64,000 nucleotides of DNA from Steroidobacteraceae bacterium (GTDB lineage: Bacteria; Pseudomonadota; Gammaproteobacteria; Steroidobacterales; Steroidobacteraceae): the NCBI GenBank assembly GCA_019634915.1, contig JAHCAN010000005.1, positions 1 through 64,000 on the forward strand. The letters are read 5' to 3'. The notes beneath the pieces are model-generated. The model was not told the DNA's origin. It searched no databases and was given only the letters and a program-made list of their open reading frames with translations. A program made the position numbers and the translations under genes. Positions 48,366-56,875 of this stretch are shown here, in pieces; within the stretch, counting starts at the first letter, position 1; every line of letters starts with the position of its first letter.

Positions 48366-49394
48366 TCATCGCGCGGCTGGCCTGCGCACCGTGATCGCGG
48401 CGTCGACGTCGATCACCATCAGGTCCTCGCCGATCTCGAGCGGCCCGGCCCAGCTCTCGCGCGTCGGCGCGATCAGTTCGGCGTCGCTCGCATCCGGCAG
48501 GACGATGTGCGAATAGACCGCGAGGCGAGGCGCGGTCTTCGAGAAGATCTCCCCCGCCTGGCGCGGCGTGACGTGATAGTCGAGCACGTCCCGCGCCCGC
48601 CCGGCCGGCACGCCCGCGCGCTCCAGGCTGGCGGGCACGGCCACTTCGTGGATCAGCACGTCGACGCCGCGTGCATGGCGGATCAGGTTCTCCGAATAGC
48701 GCGTATCGCCCGAGATCACGACCGAGCGGCCGGCGTGGTCGATCCGGTAGCCATACGCGGGCTTCGCCAGCTTGTGATCGACCAGGAACGCGCTGACCCT
48801 GACGCCGCCCTCGTCGAACACGACGCCCTCGGCGATGTCGCGCGCTTCGATGGCCACGCCCGCCGGCGCACCGCCCTCTTCGACCCGGATGCGGATGTCG
48901 TCCGCGTACGCCTCGCCGAGACGCGACAGCATCGCGCTCGTGCCGCTCGGGCCCCACGCGCGCAATGGCGTCGCGCGCGCGGTGAGCAGCCAGCCCGTGA
49001 GCCACAGGTCGGGGAAACCAACCACATGATCCGAGTGCAGGTGCGTGAAAAAGACGCCGTCGACGTCCCGCCAGGCGACCCTCGCCGCGGCGAGGCGCAG
49101 CAGTGCGCCGCGGCCGGCGTCGAACAGCAGGGTCTCGGTACCGGCCTCGACCAGCGTGGCCGGGCCGAAGCGGTTCATTACCGGTGACGGGCCGCCCGTG
49201 CCGAGCAGCGTGATACGGATCGCCGGCGCGCTCGCAGCAGCGGCCGCATCCGCAGCTGCGACCAGCGGCGCGGCTGCCGCGAGACACGACAGCAGCGCGA
49301 CGGTCCGGACCCGCGCTCGGGTCCGTACGCGTGCGCGTGCGCGTGCGCGTGCGCCGGACAGGATTTGTGACAGCGGGCTCATGTCAGCAGTCAT
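48366..49394 (-). CDS. Secreted metallo-beta-lactamase-fold hydrolase (RNase Z/arylsulfatase-like)
   Basis: 342 residues. The N-terminus has a long Arg-Ala-rich n-region (encoded by a hexamer repeat at 49325-49354) and then a hydrophobic segment (VALLSCLAAAAPLVAAADA), a signal peptide. The MBL domain has ITLLGTGGPSPVMNRFGPAT, the zinc motif FFTHLHSDHVVGFPDL, VVISGDTRYSENLI and VYSHIVLPD. Relatives include RNase Z and periplasmic aryl-sulfatases; export argues against tRNA processing. It precedes the DUF411 operon on the same strand. Confidence 0.85.
   Translation of the reverse strand: MTADMSPLSQILSGARARARARVRTRARVRTVALLSCLAAAAPLVAAADAAAAASAPAIRITLLGTGGPSPVMNRFGPATLVEAGTETLLFDAGRGALLRLAAARVAWRDVDGVFFTHLHSDHVVGFPDLWLTGWLLTARATPLRAWGPSGTSAMLSRLGEAYADDIRIRVEEGGAPAGVAIEARDIAEGVVFDEGGVRVSAFLVDHKLAKPAYGYRIDHAGRSVVISGDTRYSENLIRHARGVDVLIHEVAVPASLERAGVPAGRARDVLDYHVTPRQAGEIFSKTAPRLAVYSHIVLPDASDAELIAPTRESWAGPLEIGEDLMVIDVDAAITVRRPAAR
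49325..49354. repeat. Hexamer tandem repeat in the signal-peptide region
   Basis: Four exact GTGCGC units (49331-49354) preceded by one imperfect unit GTACGC. In the minus-strand reading frame it encodes an Arg-Ala run in the n-region of the MBL-fold protein. Unit length is a multiple of three, so copy-number change would not shift frame. Confidence 0.9.
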
Positions 49395-49416
49395 GCATCA
49401 TCCGTTCTTCAGGGAG

Positions 49417-49914
49417 CTACGCGGCGAGCACGCCGCTCTGCGGCGCCGGCCAGCCCAGCCGGCCGTGGGCCGCGATCAGCGCATCGAGGCGCGCGATGAC
49501 CTGCGCGGGCAGCGCTGCGGCGCGGCGCGTGTCGAGATCGGCACCGGTCGTCACGAACTCGAACACACTCGCGAGCCGGCGGCGCGTGCGGTTCACGATG
49601 AACAGGTTGCCATGGAAGCGCTTCGCCGAGCGCGCCAGGTAGCGCACGTGCAGCGACACCTGATCGCCGACGTGCAGCTCGTGCAGGTACCAGATGTGAT
49701 GTTCGATATCGAACAGCCCGCGCCGCTGCCGGCGCACCTGGGCCTCGTCGATGCCGAGCTCGGCGAGCATCGGGCCGGTCGCGAGGGCGGACAGCTCGAG
49801 GTAGTGCATGACGTTGACGTGCCCGTTGAGGTCTTCCCAGGCGGGCGGCACGACCACGTCGGCGAGCGGCGCCAGCGCCTCGACCTCGTCGACACCGGGC
49901 ATCGCCACTTTCAC
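49417..49914 (-). CDS. Thioesterase-like hotdog protein
   Basis: 165 residues from GTG 49914, overlapping the upstream regulator's stop (GTGA); ATG 49902 is four codons later. The hotdog motif WEDLNGHVNVMHYLELSALA places Asn where 4HBT enzymes usually have Asp (E/D-x-x-G-H), followed by FDIEHHIWYLHELHVGDQVS and AKRFHGNLFIVNRTRRRLAS. Likely a CoA-thioester hydrolase or carnitine-type thioesterase; coupled to the HxlR regulator. Confidence 0.8.
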   Translation of the reverse strand: MKVAMPGVDEVEALAPLADVVVPPAWEDLNGHVNVMHYLELSALATGPMLAELGIDEAQVRRQRRGLFDIEHHIWYLHELHVGDQVSLHVRYLARSAKRFHGNLFIVNRTRRRLASVFEFVTTGADLDTRRAAALPAQVIARLDALIAAHGRLGWPAPQSGVLAA

Positions 49915-50873
49915 GCGCGCGCCCGCTTCTGTTCGCGCCAGGTCGCCGAGCTGACGACGGAGCCCGGCACGAGCTGCTCGCCGCAGTGCCCGCAACGCAG
50001 TATCGGCTCGACGTCGGCGCCGCAGACCCGGTGCACCGTGAGGTACGGTGGCCCGGAGGCACTCGCGAGCCAGCGATCGCCCCAGGCATTCAGCACGACC
50101 GCGTATTCATACAGCGAGCGGCCCTTGTCGGTCAGCCGGTACTCGTAGCGGTCGGGCTGTGACGAATACAGCCGCCGGTCGAAGATGCCGCGCTTGACCA
50201 GCAACGCGAGCCGCGTCGAGAGGATGTTGGTCGCGATGCCGAGCTCACGCTGGATGTCGTCGAAGCGCCGCAGGCCGAAGAACGCCGCCGCGAGCACCAG
50301 CGGCGTCCACGGGTCGCCGACGATGTCGGCGATGTGCGTCAGCGCCGACTGGCTGCCGCGATGTGTCGCGGCGGTGAGTGCCGAGAGCCGCCGGTAACGG
50401 GCCGCCGCCGGCGGCACGCGGACGCCCGCACCGGGTCCCGGCCGGTTGTACATGTCCCGGAAAGCAAGCATGCCGTCGCAGTGCCCGCAGGTGAGAACGG
50501 GACGCAATACACGCCCGCAGTCGCGGTGCACGAGCTGCAGCGGGACGCCGGCTCCGCGCGGCGCCCAGCGCTGCTCCCAGTTCCATGCGACCAGCGCGAG
50601 CGCGTAGAGGTCGCGGCCCTTGTCGGTCAGGCGATACTCGAAGCGCTCCGGCGCGTCGCTGTACCTGACCCGTTTGAGCAGGCCGTTCCTGGTGAGCGCG
50701 CGCAGCCGGTTGGTCAACGTCGCACGCGAGGTACCGGTGCGTTCGAGGAAGTCCTGGAAGCGCCGCACGCCCTGGAAGGCATCGCGGATGATGAGCAGCG
50801 ACCAGCGATCGCCGATCAGCCTGATCGCACGCGTGACCGAGCTGCGCAGGATCCGGTTGCGCCCGTCATTCAT
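49911..50873 (-). CDS. Tandem HxlR-family regulator with two zinc-ribbon-like segments
   Basis: 320 residues, more than twice a normal HxlR protein. Two HxlR winged-helix domains occur in one chain: the first with IRLIGDRWSLLIIRDAFQGV, GTSRATLTNRLRAL and YRLTDKGRDLYAL; the second with ADIVGDPWTPLVLAAAFFGL, GIATNILSTRLALL and YRLTDKGRSLYEY. Each is followed by a cysteine cluster (CGRVLRPVLTCGHCDG and CGADVEPILRCGHCGE). HxlR proteins normally dimerise, so this is probably a covalent pseudo-dimer. It probably controls the neighbouring CoA-related genes. Confidence 0.88.
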   Translation of the reverse strand: MNDGRNRILRSSVTRAIRLIGDRWSLLIIRDAFQGVRRFQDFLERTGTSRATLTNRLRALTRNGLLKRVRYSDAPERFEYRLTDKGRDLYALALVAWNWEQRWAPRGAGVPLQLVHRDCGRVLRPVLTCGHCDGMLAFRDMYNRPGPGAGVRVPPAAARYRRLSALTAATHRGSQSALTHIADIVGDPWTPLVLAAAFFGLRRFDDIQRELGIATNILSTRLALLVKRGIFDRRLYSSQPDRYEYRLTDKGRSLYEYAVVLNAWGDRWLASASGPPYLTVHRVCGADVEPILRCGHCGEQLVPGSVVSSATWREQKRARA

Positions 50874-50898
50874 CGCGCCACTCTAGCAGATCAGCGGA

Positions 50899-51657
50899 TC
50901 AGCGCCCGGTGCTGATGTCGGTCGCGGTCAACTGGCGCGCGAAACGGCGCGCCAGCGCCTCGGGTTCGCGCACCGTCGCGGCGCGCACTTCGACCGCCAT
51001 CGGGTCGGTGTCGACTTCCGCGGCGTCGCGACGGATCGCGGCGAGGCCTGCGGCGGCGATCGTCGCCGGCGCCTCCTTGCTTCCCTTGACGTGCGCCGCC
51101 ATGCGCGTGTCGACCGAACCGACGAACAGCGCGATCACCGCGGTGCCCTGCGGCGCGAGTTCGGCGCGCAGGCAGGTGGACATGGCGCGCGCGGCGAATT
51201 TCGACGGGCTGTAGCCGCCCATGACCGGCACCGCGACCAGCCCGCCGGCCGACAGCACATTGACGATCGCGCTCGCCGGCGCGCGGGCCAGCACCGGCGC
51301 GAACGCACGCGACATCGCGAGCGGGCCGAAGTAATTGGTCTCCATTTCGTTACGTGCGCACGACAGGTCCGGCGCGCGCAGCAGGGTCTGGCCGTGGTAC
51401 TGCCCGGCATTGTTCACGAGGATCGACACGTCGGGACAGTCGCGGGCGGCGCGTTCGATCGACGCCGCGTCGGTGACGTCGAGCTGCACCGCCACGATGC
51501 GGTCCGGTGCTTCGGCGACGAGGTGCGCGGCCGCTTCGGGCTTGCGGGTGCCGACATGGACGCGCCGCGCCCCGGCGGCGACCAGCGCCCGCACGAATGC
51601 CTCGCCGATACCACGGTTGCCGCCGCTGACGAGCGCGACACTGCCTTCGATTTCCAT
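50899..51657 (-). CDS. SDR family oxidoreductase
   Basis: 252 residues. Classical short-chain dehydrogenase: SGGNRGIGEAFVRAL (cofactor loop), DVTDAASIE, LVNNAGQYH, NVLSAGGLVAV and the catalytic YSPSKFAARAMS. A stretch near residue 175 (LFVGSVDTRMAAHV) matches the P-G/T-T region. Alcohol or ketone substrate unknown; NAD(P) preference cannot be settled. Confidence 0.88.
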   Translation of the reverse strand: MEIEGSVALVSGGNRGIGEAFVRALVAAGARRVHVGTRKPEAAAHLVAEAPDRIVAVQLDVTDAASIERAARDCPDVSILVNNAGQYHGQTLLRAPDLSCARNEMETNYFGPLAMSRAFAPVLARAPASAIVNVLSAGGLVAVPVMGGYSPSKFAARAMSTCLRAELAPQGTAVIALFVGSVDTRMAAHVKGSKEAPATIAAAGLAAIRRDAAEVDTDPMAVEVRAATVREPEALARRFARQLTATDISTGR

Positions 51658-51688
51658 GCCTGGTCCTTTCCCGCGCCGTGGCGCCGGC

Positions 51689-53542
51689 TCAGCTGACGAC
51701 GATGACGTCGCGCGGCGGCGGATCGGCGTACAGCCGGGCGACGTCGGCGGCCCGCCGCTTCAGGACGGCGCTGCGATTGACCGTACCCTTGTCCGACAGC
51801 TCGTGCGCACCGGCACTCGGCGGTTCATCGAGCAGCAGGCAGCGCCGCACCCGCGTGCTCGATCCCGGGTTCGCGGCATTGTGGGCCGCGAGCCGCTCGC
51901 ACAGCGCCGCGCGCAGTGACTCGCCCGCCGGGCCGCCGGGATCCGCACCCGGCGGCAGTCCGAAGTCGCGCTCCGCCGCGGCGCGATCGACCCAGGCGAG
52001 CACGGCGATGGATGACTGGCCCTCGCCGCAGATCACCAGTTCGCCGACCCAGGGCGCGAGCACGCGCAGCAGGTCCGCGCGCAACTGCCCGCCGGAGACC
52101 CAGGTCCCCGTGCCGAGCTTGAATTCCTCGGCGGCACGGCCGGCGAACGCGAGACCCCGCGCCGGATCCGCCGGATCGTGGAAGACGACGAGGTCGCCGA
52201 GCCTGAGGAAACCCTCCTCGTCGCGGCTCTCCGCGGTGCGCTGCGGATCGTGCAGATAGCCCGCAGTCACCACCGGCCCGCTGATGCGGATTTCGTAGCG
52301 CGTATCGACGGGCACGAGCTTGACCGTGATGCCGGGCATCGGCAGCCCGATGCCGACCTTGTCGGTCTCGAAGTGGATCGCGAGGCAGCCCGAGGTCGTC
52401 TCGGTCGAGCCGTAGGCGCTGATCAGCATGATCCGCCGGCCGACGGTCGCGACCGCCAGACGCTGCAGGCGGTCGTAGATGTCCTGCGGCAGGCCGGCAC
52501 CGCCGTAGAGCAGCACGCGCAGCTCGCGGAAGAAAGTGTGCCGCAGCGCCTCGTCGGCCTCGAGCGCATCGGCGAGCAGCGCATAGCCGATCGGCACATT
52601 GACGTAATAGGCGCCGGCGACTTCGCGAAGATTGCGCAGCGACTCCTGCCACAGCGGCCCCGGCAGCGGCTTGCCCTCGTCGATGTACAGCGTACCGCCG
52701 GCGGTCAGCGTCAGCATCTTGCTGAATGCGCCCGAGACATGGCTCCACGGCAGCCAGTCCATCGTCGTGCCGCCCCAGCATGCCGCGGCGCCGATCGTCT
52801 GCCGCGCCTGCGCGACGTTGGCCGCGATGTTCGCGAACGTCTGCACTACCGCCTTCGGCAGTCCCGTCGACCCGGAAGTGAGCATGTAGGCGGCAGGGTC
52901 GTCGCCACGCAGCGCTGCGATGCGCTGCGCCACCGGCGGACGGACGGGCGTGCGCAGCACGTCGGCCAGGTCGACGCACGCGACCGGACAATCCTGCGGC
53001 GTGGCGGTCAGGACGATCGCGTCACCGAAGTCGATCGCGGCCAGCGCACGCGCGAATGGCGCGGCGTTCTCGACGAACACGACACCAGGCCGCACGAGCT
53101 GCACGACATGGCGGAGCCGGTCGAAGCTGCCCGCCTGCATCCCGTAATTGGGGCTGACCGGAGCGGCCGGCACGCCGGCCGCCATGCCGCCGAATTTCAC
53201 CAGTGCGTGCCGGATCGAGTTGCCGGACAGCAGCAGGATCGGCCGCTCGCGGCCGACGCCACGGTCGAGCAGCCATTGCGCGATGGCGTCGGTATCGCGC
53301 CTGGTATCGGCATAGCTGTGCGCCACCCAGGCCCGCTCCGGGCCCTGCCGCTGCACGAGGTAGGGCTGCGCACCGAGCGCGGCGGCCTGCCGCGCGAGCA
53401 CGCGGGGCAGGCACGGCTCGCCCGGTTCGAGCGGGATTCGCGAGCGCATCAGGATCACGCCGTCGGCGCGACGCCCGATATCGAGATCGACCGGCAGGAA
53501 GCCGGTGTCGCGGAAAGGCACCCGGGCCAGATCGGCCGTCAT
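51689..53542 (-). CDS. Feruloyl-CoA synthetase-family acyl-CoA ligase
   Basis: 617 residues of the adenylate-forming superfamily. AYMLTSGSTGLPKAVVQTF is the P-loop; YGSTETTSGCLAIHFET, GLPMPGITVKLVPVDTRYEI, RLGDLVVFHDPAD and FAGRAAEEFKLGTGTWVSGG match the feruloyl-CoA synthetase subgroup, which ligates CoA to hydroxycinnamates in aromatic degradation. The terminal DKGTVNRSAVLKRRAADV holds the lysine of the C-domain. The substrate here is unproved. A near-consensus divergent promoter lies upstream. Confidence 0.88.
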   Translation of the reverse strand: MTADLARVPFRDTGFLPVDLDIGRRADGVILMRSRIPLEPGEPCLPRVLARQAAALGAQPYLVQRQGPERAWVAHSYADTRRDTDAIAQWLLDRGVGRERPILLLSGNSIRHALVKFGGMAAGVPAAPVSPNYGMQAGSFDRLRHVVQLVRPGVVFVENAAPFARALAAIDFGDAIVLTATPQDCPVACVDLADVLRTPVRPPVAQRIAALRGDDPAAYMLTSGSTGLPKAVVQTFANIAANVAQARQTIGAAACWGGTTMDWLPWSHVSGAFSKMLTLTAGGTLYIDEGKPLPGPLWQESLRNLREVAGAYYVNVPIGYALLADALEADEALRHTFFRELRVLLYGGAGLPQDIYDRLQRLAVATVGRRIMLISAYGSTETTSGCLAIHFETDKVGIGLPMPGITVKLVPVDTRYEIRISGPVVTAGYLHDPQRTAESRDEEGFLRLGDLVVFHDPADPARGLAFAGRAAEEFKLGTGTWVSGGQLRADLLRVLAPWVGELVICGEGQSSIAVLAWVDRAAAERDFGLPPGADPGGPAGESLRAALCERLAAHNAANPGSSTRVRRCLLLDEPPSAGAHELSDKGTVNRSAVLKRRAADVARLYADPPPRDVIVVS

Positions 53543-53579
53543 CGGCTGCTCGCCCTCCGGCGCTGCAGGGTGGCGCGCC

Positions 53580-53607
53580 TTGTCAGTTGCACAACGAGAC
53601 TTATAAT
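53580..53607 (+). promoter_or_regulatory. Sigma-70-type promoter of the SDR gene, with shared 16-bp motif
   Basis: TTGTCA (53580-53585), a 16-base spacer and TATAAT (53602-53607), 43 bases upstream of the SDR start. The spacer contains GTTG-CA-CAAC. The motif GTCAGTTGCACAACGA (53582-53597) overlaps the -35 and recurs in two other promoter regions of this cluster. Confidence 0.65.
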
Positions 53608-53649
53608 CGAACGCGGAGCCGCCCGCAATTCGGGCCCTGAGGACAGCTC

Positions 53650-54603
53650 ATGGACATCGCAAAACTCAGGAAGATCGCCGGATTCTACGGCCGGTTCCTC
53701 GTCAGTTTCTCGGCCATCGGGTACCGCGCGCGCGCGCTGGCCTGGCCGCGCCTGACGGCCGACCTCGGCGGCCAGACCTGGGCCGTGACCGGCGCGACCG
53801 GCGGCATCGGCCGCGCGATCGCCGACGAGGCCCTGCGGCGCGGTGCGACGCTCGTGCCGATCGCGCGCAATCCCGACAAGCTTGCGGCACTCGCCGCGTC
53901 CGCTCCGCAGCGCGTGTTTCCGGTCACGGCCAACCTGTCGCTGGTGCGCGAAACGCGTCAGGCCGCCGCGGCCGTGATCGCCGCCGGCCGGCGTATCGAC
54001 GTACTCGTCAACAACGTCGGTGTGCTGCTCGACGACCTGACGCTGACCGGCGAGGGCTTCGAGACCTCCTACGCGACGAACCTGCTGAACCACTTCGTGC
54101 TGACCGAGGCGCTGCTCGCGGCGGATGCCTTCGCGCCGGGGGCCGCGATCATCAACATGGCCTCGGGCGGCATGTACAACGCACCACTGACGCTCGACTA
54201 CATGGGCATGAAGGACCCGGCGAAGTACGTCGGCGTCTATGCCTATGCCGTGCACAAGCGCGGCCAGGCGGAACTCACGCGCCACTGGCATGCGCAGCAT
54301 GCGGCGCGTGGCCTGCACTTCTACGTGATGCATCCCGGCTGGGCCGATACCGACGGCGTGAAGACCTCGCTGCCGAATTTCCGCCGCATGCTGCGCACGG
54401 TGCTGCGCACCGACGCGCAGGGCGCGGACACCGCGGTCTGGCTCGGCATCACGCGGCCGACCAGCGCCGGGCCCGAGGCGTTCTGGTTCGATCGCGCGCC
54501 GCGCGACGCCCACGCTTATGCGCGCACGCGGGTCACCCGTCACACGCCCGAGGATCTCGCGCGCTTCCTTGCCGGCGAGGCCGCGACGATACCGGCCGCC
54601 TGA
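53650..54603 (+). CDS. SDR family oxidoreductase (DHRS12-like)
   Basis: 317 residues. The N-terminal helix (YGRFLVSFSAIGYRARALAW) is followed by VTGATGGIGRAIADEALRRG, VLVNNVGVLLDDLTLTGEGF, NMASGGMYNAPLTLDYMGM, the catalytic YAVHKRGQAEL and HPGWADTDGVKTSLP. It is close to the extended SDRs annotated as DHRS12-like, which have no firm substrate. Membrane association is possible through the N-terminal segment. Transcribed from the promoter at 53580. Confidence 0.88.
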   Translation: MDIAKLRKIAGFYGRFLVSFSAIGYRARALAWPRLTADLGGQTWAVTGATGGIGRAIADEALRRGATLVPIARNPDKLAALAASAPQRVFPVTANLSLVRETRQAAAAVIAAGRRIDVLVNNVGVLLDDLTLTGEGFETSYATNLLNHFVLTEALLAADAFAPGAAIINMASGGMYNAPLTLDYMGMKDPAKYVGVYAYAVHKRGQAELTRHWHAQHAARGLHFYVMHPGWADTDGVKTSLPNFRRMLRTVLRTDAQGADTAVWLGITRPTSAGPEAFWFDRAPRDAHAYARTRVTRHTPEDLARFLAGEAATIPAA

Positions 54604-54616
54604 CGCCACGGCCGCC

Positions 54617-56239
54617 TCAGCGGCGGCCCGGCCCGAAGCGCTCGCGATGCAGGTGGATGCCGGCGGCGAGCCGGTCCCAGGTGTCGGCGGTGACACCCGC
54701 CTCGCGAAATGGGAACTTGCGCTGCTTGTTGGTCTCGGTCTTCGGGATTTCGCCGACGATCCGCACGAAACGCGGCACCGCGAAGTACGGCAGGCGCGGC
54801 ACGAGGTACTCGATCAGCGCGCGGGGATCGAGCGTCACGCCCTGCTTCGGCACGACCACCGCCATCACTTCCTCCTCGCTCTCGACGGCGATGCCGACCG
54901 CGACGGTTTCCTCGACGCCGGCGAAACCGCGGATCGCGGCCTCCACTTCGACCGAGGCGATGTTCTCGCCGCGCCGCCGGATCGTGTCCTTGACGCGGTC
55001 GACGAAGAAGTAGTTGCCGTCGGCGTCCTGCCGGAACACGTCGCCGGTGTGGAACCAGCCGTTGCGCCAGGCCTGCGCGGTCTCGGCCGGCAGGCCGTCG
55101 TAGCCGGCGTTGAACACCCAGGGCTCGCCGCTGCGCACGATCAGCTCCCCCGGCTCGCCGCGCGACACCTCGATGTCGTGGCCGTCGACGAGCCGGCACT
55201 CGACGCCGCGGCGCGCGCGCCCGCAGCCGCCGAACACGCGCGGGTTCAGCCCGGAGACCAGCGGTGCCGACAGTTCGGTCATGTTGTAGCCGGTGATGTA
55301 ATCGAAGCCGAAACGCTCGCCGAGTTGCACGGTGCGCTCATCGATCGGAAACATCGTCACGCAGCGCAGCGGATGGTCCCGGTCGGCCGGCGACGGCGGC
55401 GCCTTCGCGAGGAACGCGCCCATGACACCGATCAGGCCCGAGGTCGTCACGCAGTTGCCGCGGCGCACCTGCTCCCAGAAATGCTCGGTGCTGAAGCCTT
55501 CGACCAGGTGGAACGATCCGCTGCGCACCAGCGCGATGTATATCGAACTCGTCCCGCCGACGTGGAAGATCGGCAGGTTGACGAGCACGCCTTCGCCGTC
55601 CCGCACATAGCCATAGCAGGCCGTCGCGGTCGTGTAGAGCTGCAGATAAGGCGACAGCACGCCCTTCGACAGGCCGGTCGTACCCGATGTGTAGATGATC
55701 GACTGGATATCCCAGGGCTGCGGCTCGGCCGAATCGTCGAGCCCGGCTTCGTCGTCGTCCAGAGCCGCGCCGGCGCCCGGCGCGCCGCCGCCGGCCGTGA
55801 CGACCTGCTCGAGCTGCCCGAGATCGAGACCGTCGAGGCGCGGCACGAGCGAAGCGTGCGCGATCATCAGCCGCGCGCGCGCCGCGCCGACGACGTGGGC
55901 GAGCGTGGCGCCGCGATACGCGGTGTTGAGCGGCACGAAGATCGCGCCGAGGTAGTTGGCCGCGAACCACGTCAGCACGAGATCCGGGCCATTCGGCAGC
56001 CAGGCGAGCACGCGATCGCCGGCACGCACGCCGAGGCGCTGCAGGGCCGCTGCGCGGCCGCGCACGCGGCGGCGACACTGCGCGTAGTTCCATTCCGTGC
56101 CGTCCTCGAACAGCGCGACGCGGCGCGCCGGAAAGCGCGCGGCGCGATCGTCGAGCAGCGCCTTCAGCACGCAATCCTCGCGGCGCGGTGGCCGCGCGTC
56201 GAACCAGGCCGCTCCGTGCCGCTGTCCGGGATCGCTCAA
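54617..56239 (-). CDS. AMP-dependent acyl-CoA synthetase (crotonobetaine/carnitine-CoA ligase-like)
   Basis: About 540 residues from TTG 56239; GGAGGAAG lies seven bases upstream, much stronger than any downstream alternative (GTG within KALLDDRAA region). SIIYTSGTTGLSKGVLSPY is the P-loop, YNMTELSAPLVSGL, GWFHTGDVFRQDADGNYFFV and VDRVKDTIRRRGENIASVEV are standard, and IPKTETNKQRKF carries the catalytic Lys. Similar enzymes activate carnitine-type or fatty/terpenoid acids. The frame continues upstream of TTG but without similarity. Confidence 0.87.
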   Translation of the reverse strand: MSDPGQRHGAAWFDARPPRREDCVLKALLDDRAARFPARRVALFEDGTEWNYAQCRRRVRGRAAALQRLGVRAGDRVLAWLPNGPDLVLTWFAANYLGAIFVPLNTAYRGATLAHVVGAARARLMIAHASLVPRLDGLDLGQLEQVVTAGGGAPGAGAALDDDEAGLDDSAEPQPWDIQSIIYTSGTTGLSKGVLSPYLQLYTTATACYGYVRDGEGVLVNLPIFHVGGTSSIYIALVRSGSFHLVEGFSTEHFWEQVRRGNCVTTSGLIGVMGAFLAKAPPSPADRDHPLRCVTMFPIDERTVQLGERFGFDYITGYNMTELSAPLVSGLNPRVFGGCGRARRGVECRLVDGHDIEVSRGEPGELIVRSGEPWVFNAGYDGLPAETAQAWRNGWFHTGDVFRQDADGNYFFVDRVKDTIRRRGENIASVEVEAAIRGFAGVEETVAVGIAVESEEEVMAVVVPKQGVTLDPRALIEYLVPRLPYFAVPRFVRIVGEIPKTETNKQRKFPFREAGVTADTWDRLAAGIHLHRERFGPGRR

Positions 56240-56272
56240 GGCCGCACTTCCTCCCCGCGGTGGTTCTCGGTA

Positions 56273-56288
56273 CTGTAGCGCAAGTGAC
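56273..56288. promoter_or_regulatory. Candidate operator motif, copy 2 (weak)
   Basis: CTGTAGCGCAAGTGAC lies between the divergent acyl-CoA synthetase and NTF2-fold genes. It matches the motif at 61976 at 11 of 16 positions and that at 53582 (reverse strand) at 11 of 16. Weaker than the other two. Confidence 0.25.
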
Positions 56289-56334
56289 CGGCCGCGGCGG
56301 CGCCGGCGGCCGGAGATGCCACGGAGGAGAACCC

Positions 56335-56859
56335 ATGACCGATCGACGCACACTGCTGGCCGGAGCCGGGCTCGCCGGACTCGCGGCATTGCCGCTCGCG
56401 GCGCGCGCGGGCGCGGCCGGCGCAGCGGCCGGGCCCGACTACTACCGGCTGTTCATCGACGTCATCCGCGCGTGGAAATCCCACGACATCGAGGCCGTGC
56501 TCGCCCACATGGCGGAGGACGTGGAATGGTATTCGTTCGTCGGCGCACCGCCGACGATCGGCAGGGACAAGGTGCGCGCGCAACTCGGGCAGCTGGCCGC
56601 GAAGCGCAGCGCGGAGGAATGGCGGATCTTCCATCATGCGGTCAACGGCACGCGGCTGTTCGTCGAGGGCGTCGACGCATACACCGACGACGCCGGTCAC
56701 CGGATCGCCGTGCCATACGCCGGCGTGATCGAATACCGCGACCGGCTGATCACGAGCTGGCGCGACTACTTCGACCTCGGCACGATGAACCGCATGAAGG
56801 CCGGCGAGCCGGTGCCGGCAGCAATCGAGCCGCTGGTGTCGCGCGACGGCGAACCGTAA
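56335..56859 (+). CDS. Exported NTF2-fold protein, limonene-epoxide-hydrolase-like
   Basis: 174 residues. GGAGGA precedes the ATG. The N-terminal DRRTLLAGAGLAGLAALPLA has the twin-Arg and hydrophobic run of a Tat or Sec signal. The rest has the NTF2/limonene-epoxide-hydrolase fold: VIRAWKSHDIEAVLAHMAED, PYAGVIEYRDRLITSWRDYF. The W-R-D segment is present, but the Arg of the family's Asp-Arg-Asp triad appears replaced (FVEGVDAY). Enzyme activity is thus uncertain; a related isomerase or binding role is possible. Confidence 0.8.
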   Translation: MTDRRTLLAGAGLAGLAALPLAARAGAAGAAAGPDYYRLFIDVIRAWKSHDIEAVLAHMAEDVEWYSFVGAPPTIGRDKVRAQLGQLAAKRSAEEWRIFHHAVNGTRLFVEGVDAYTDDAGHRIAVPYAGVIEYRDRLITSWRDYFDLGTMNRMKAGEPVPAAIEPLVSRDGEP

Positions 56860-56875
56860 GGCCCCGGCCCGCGGC

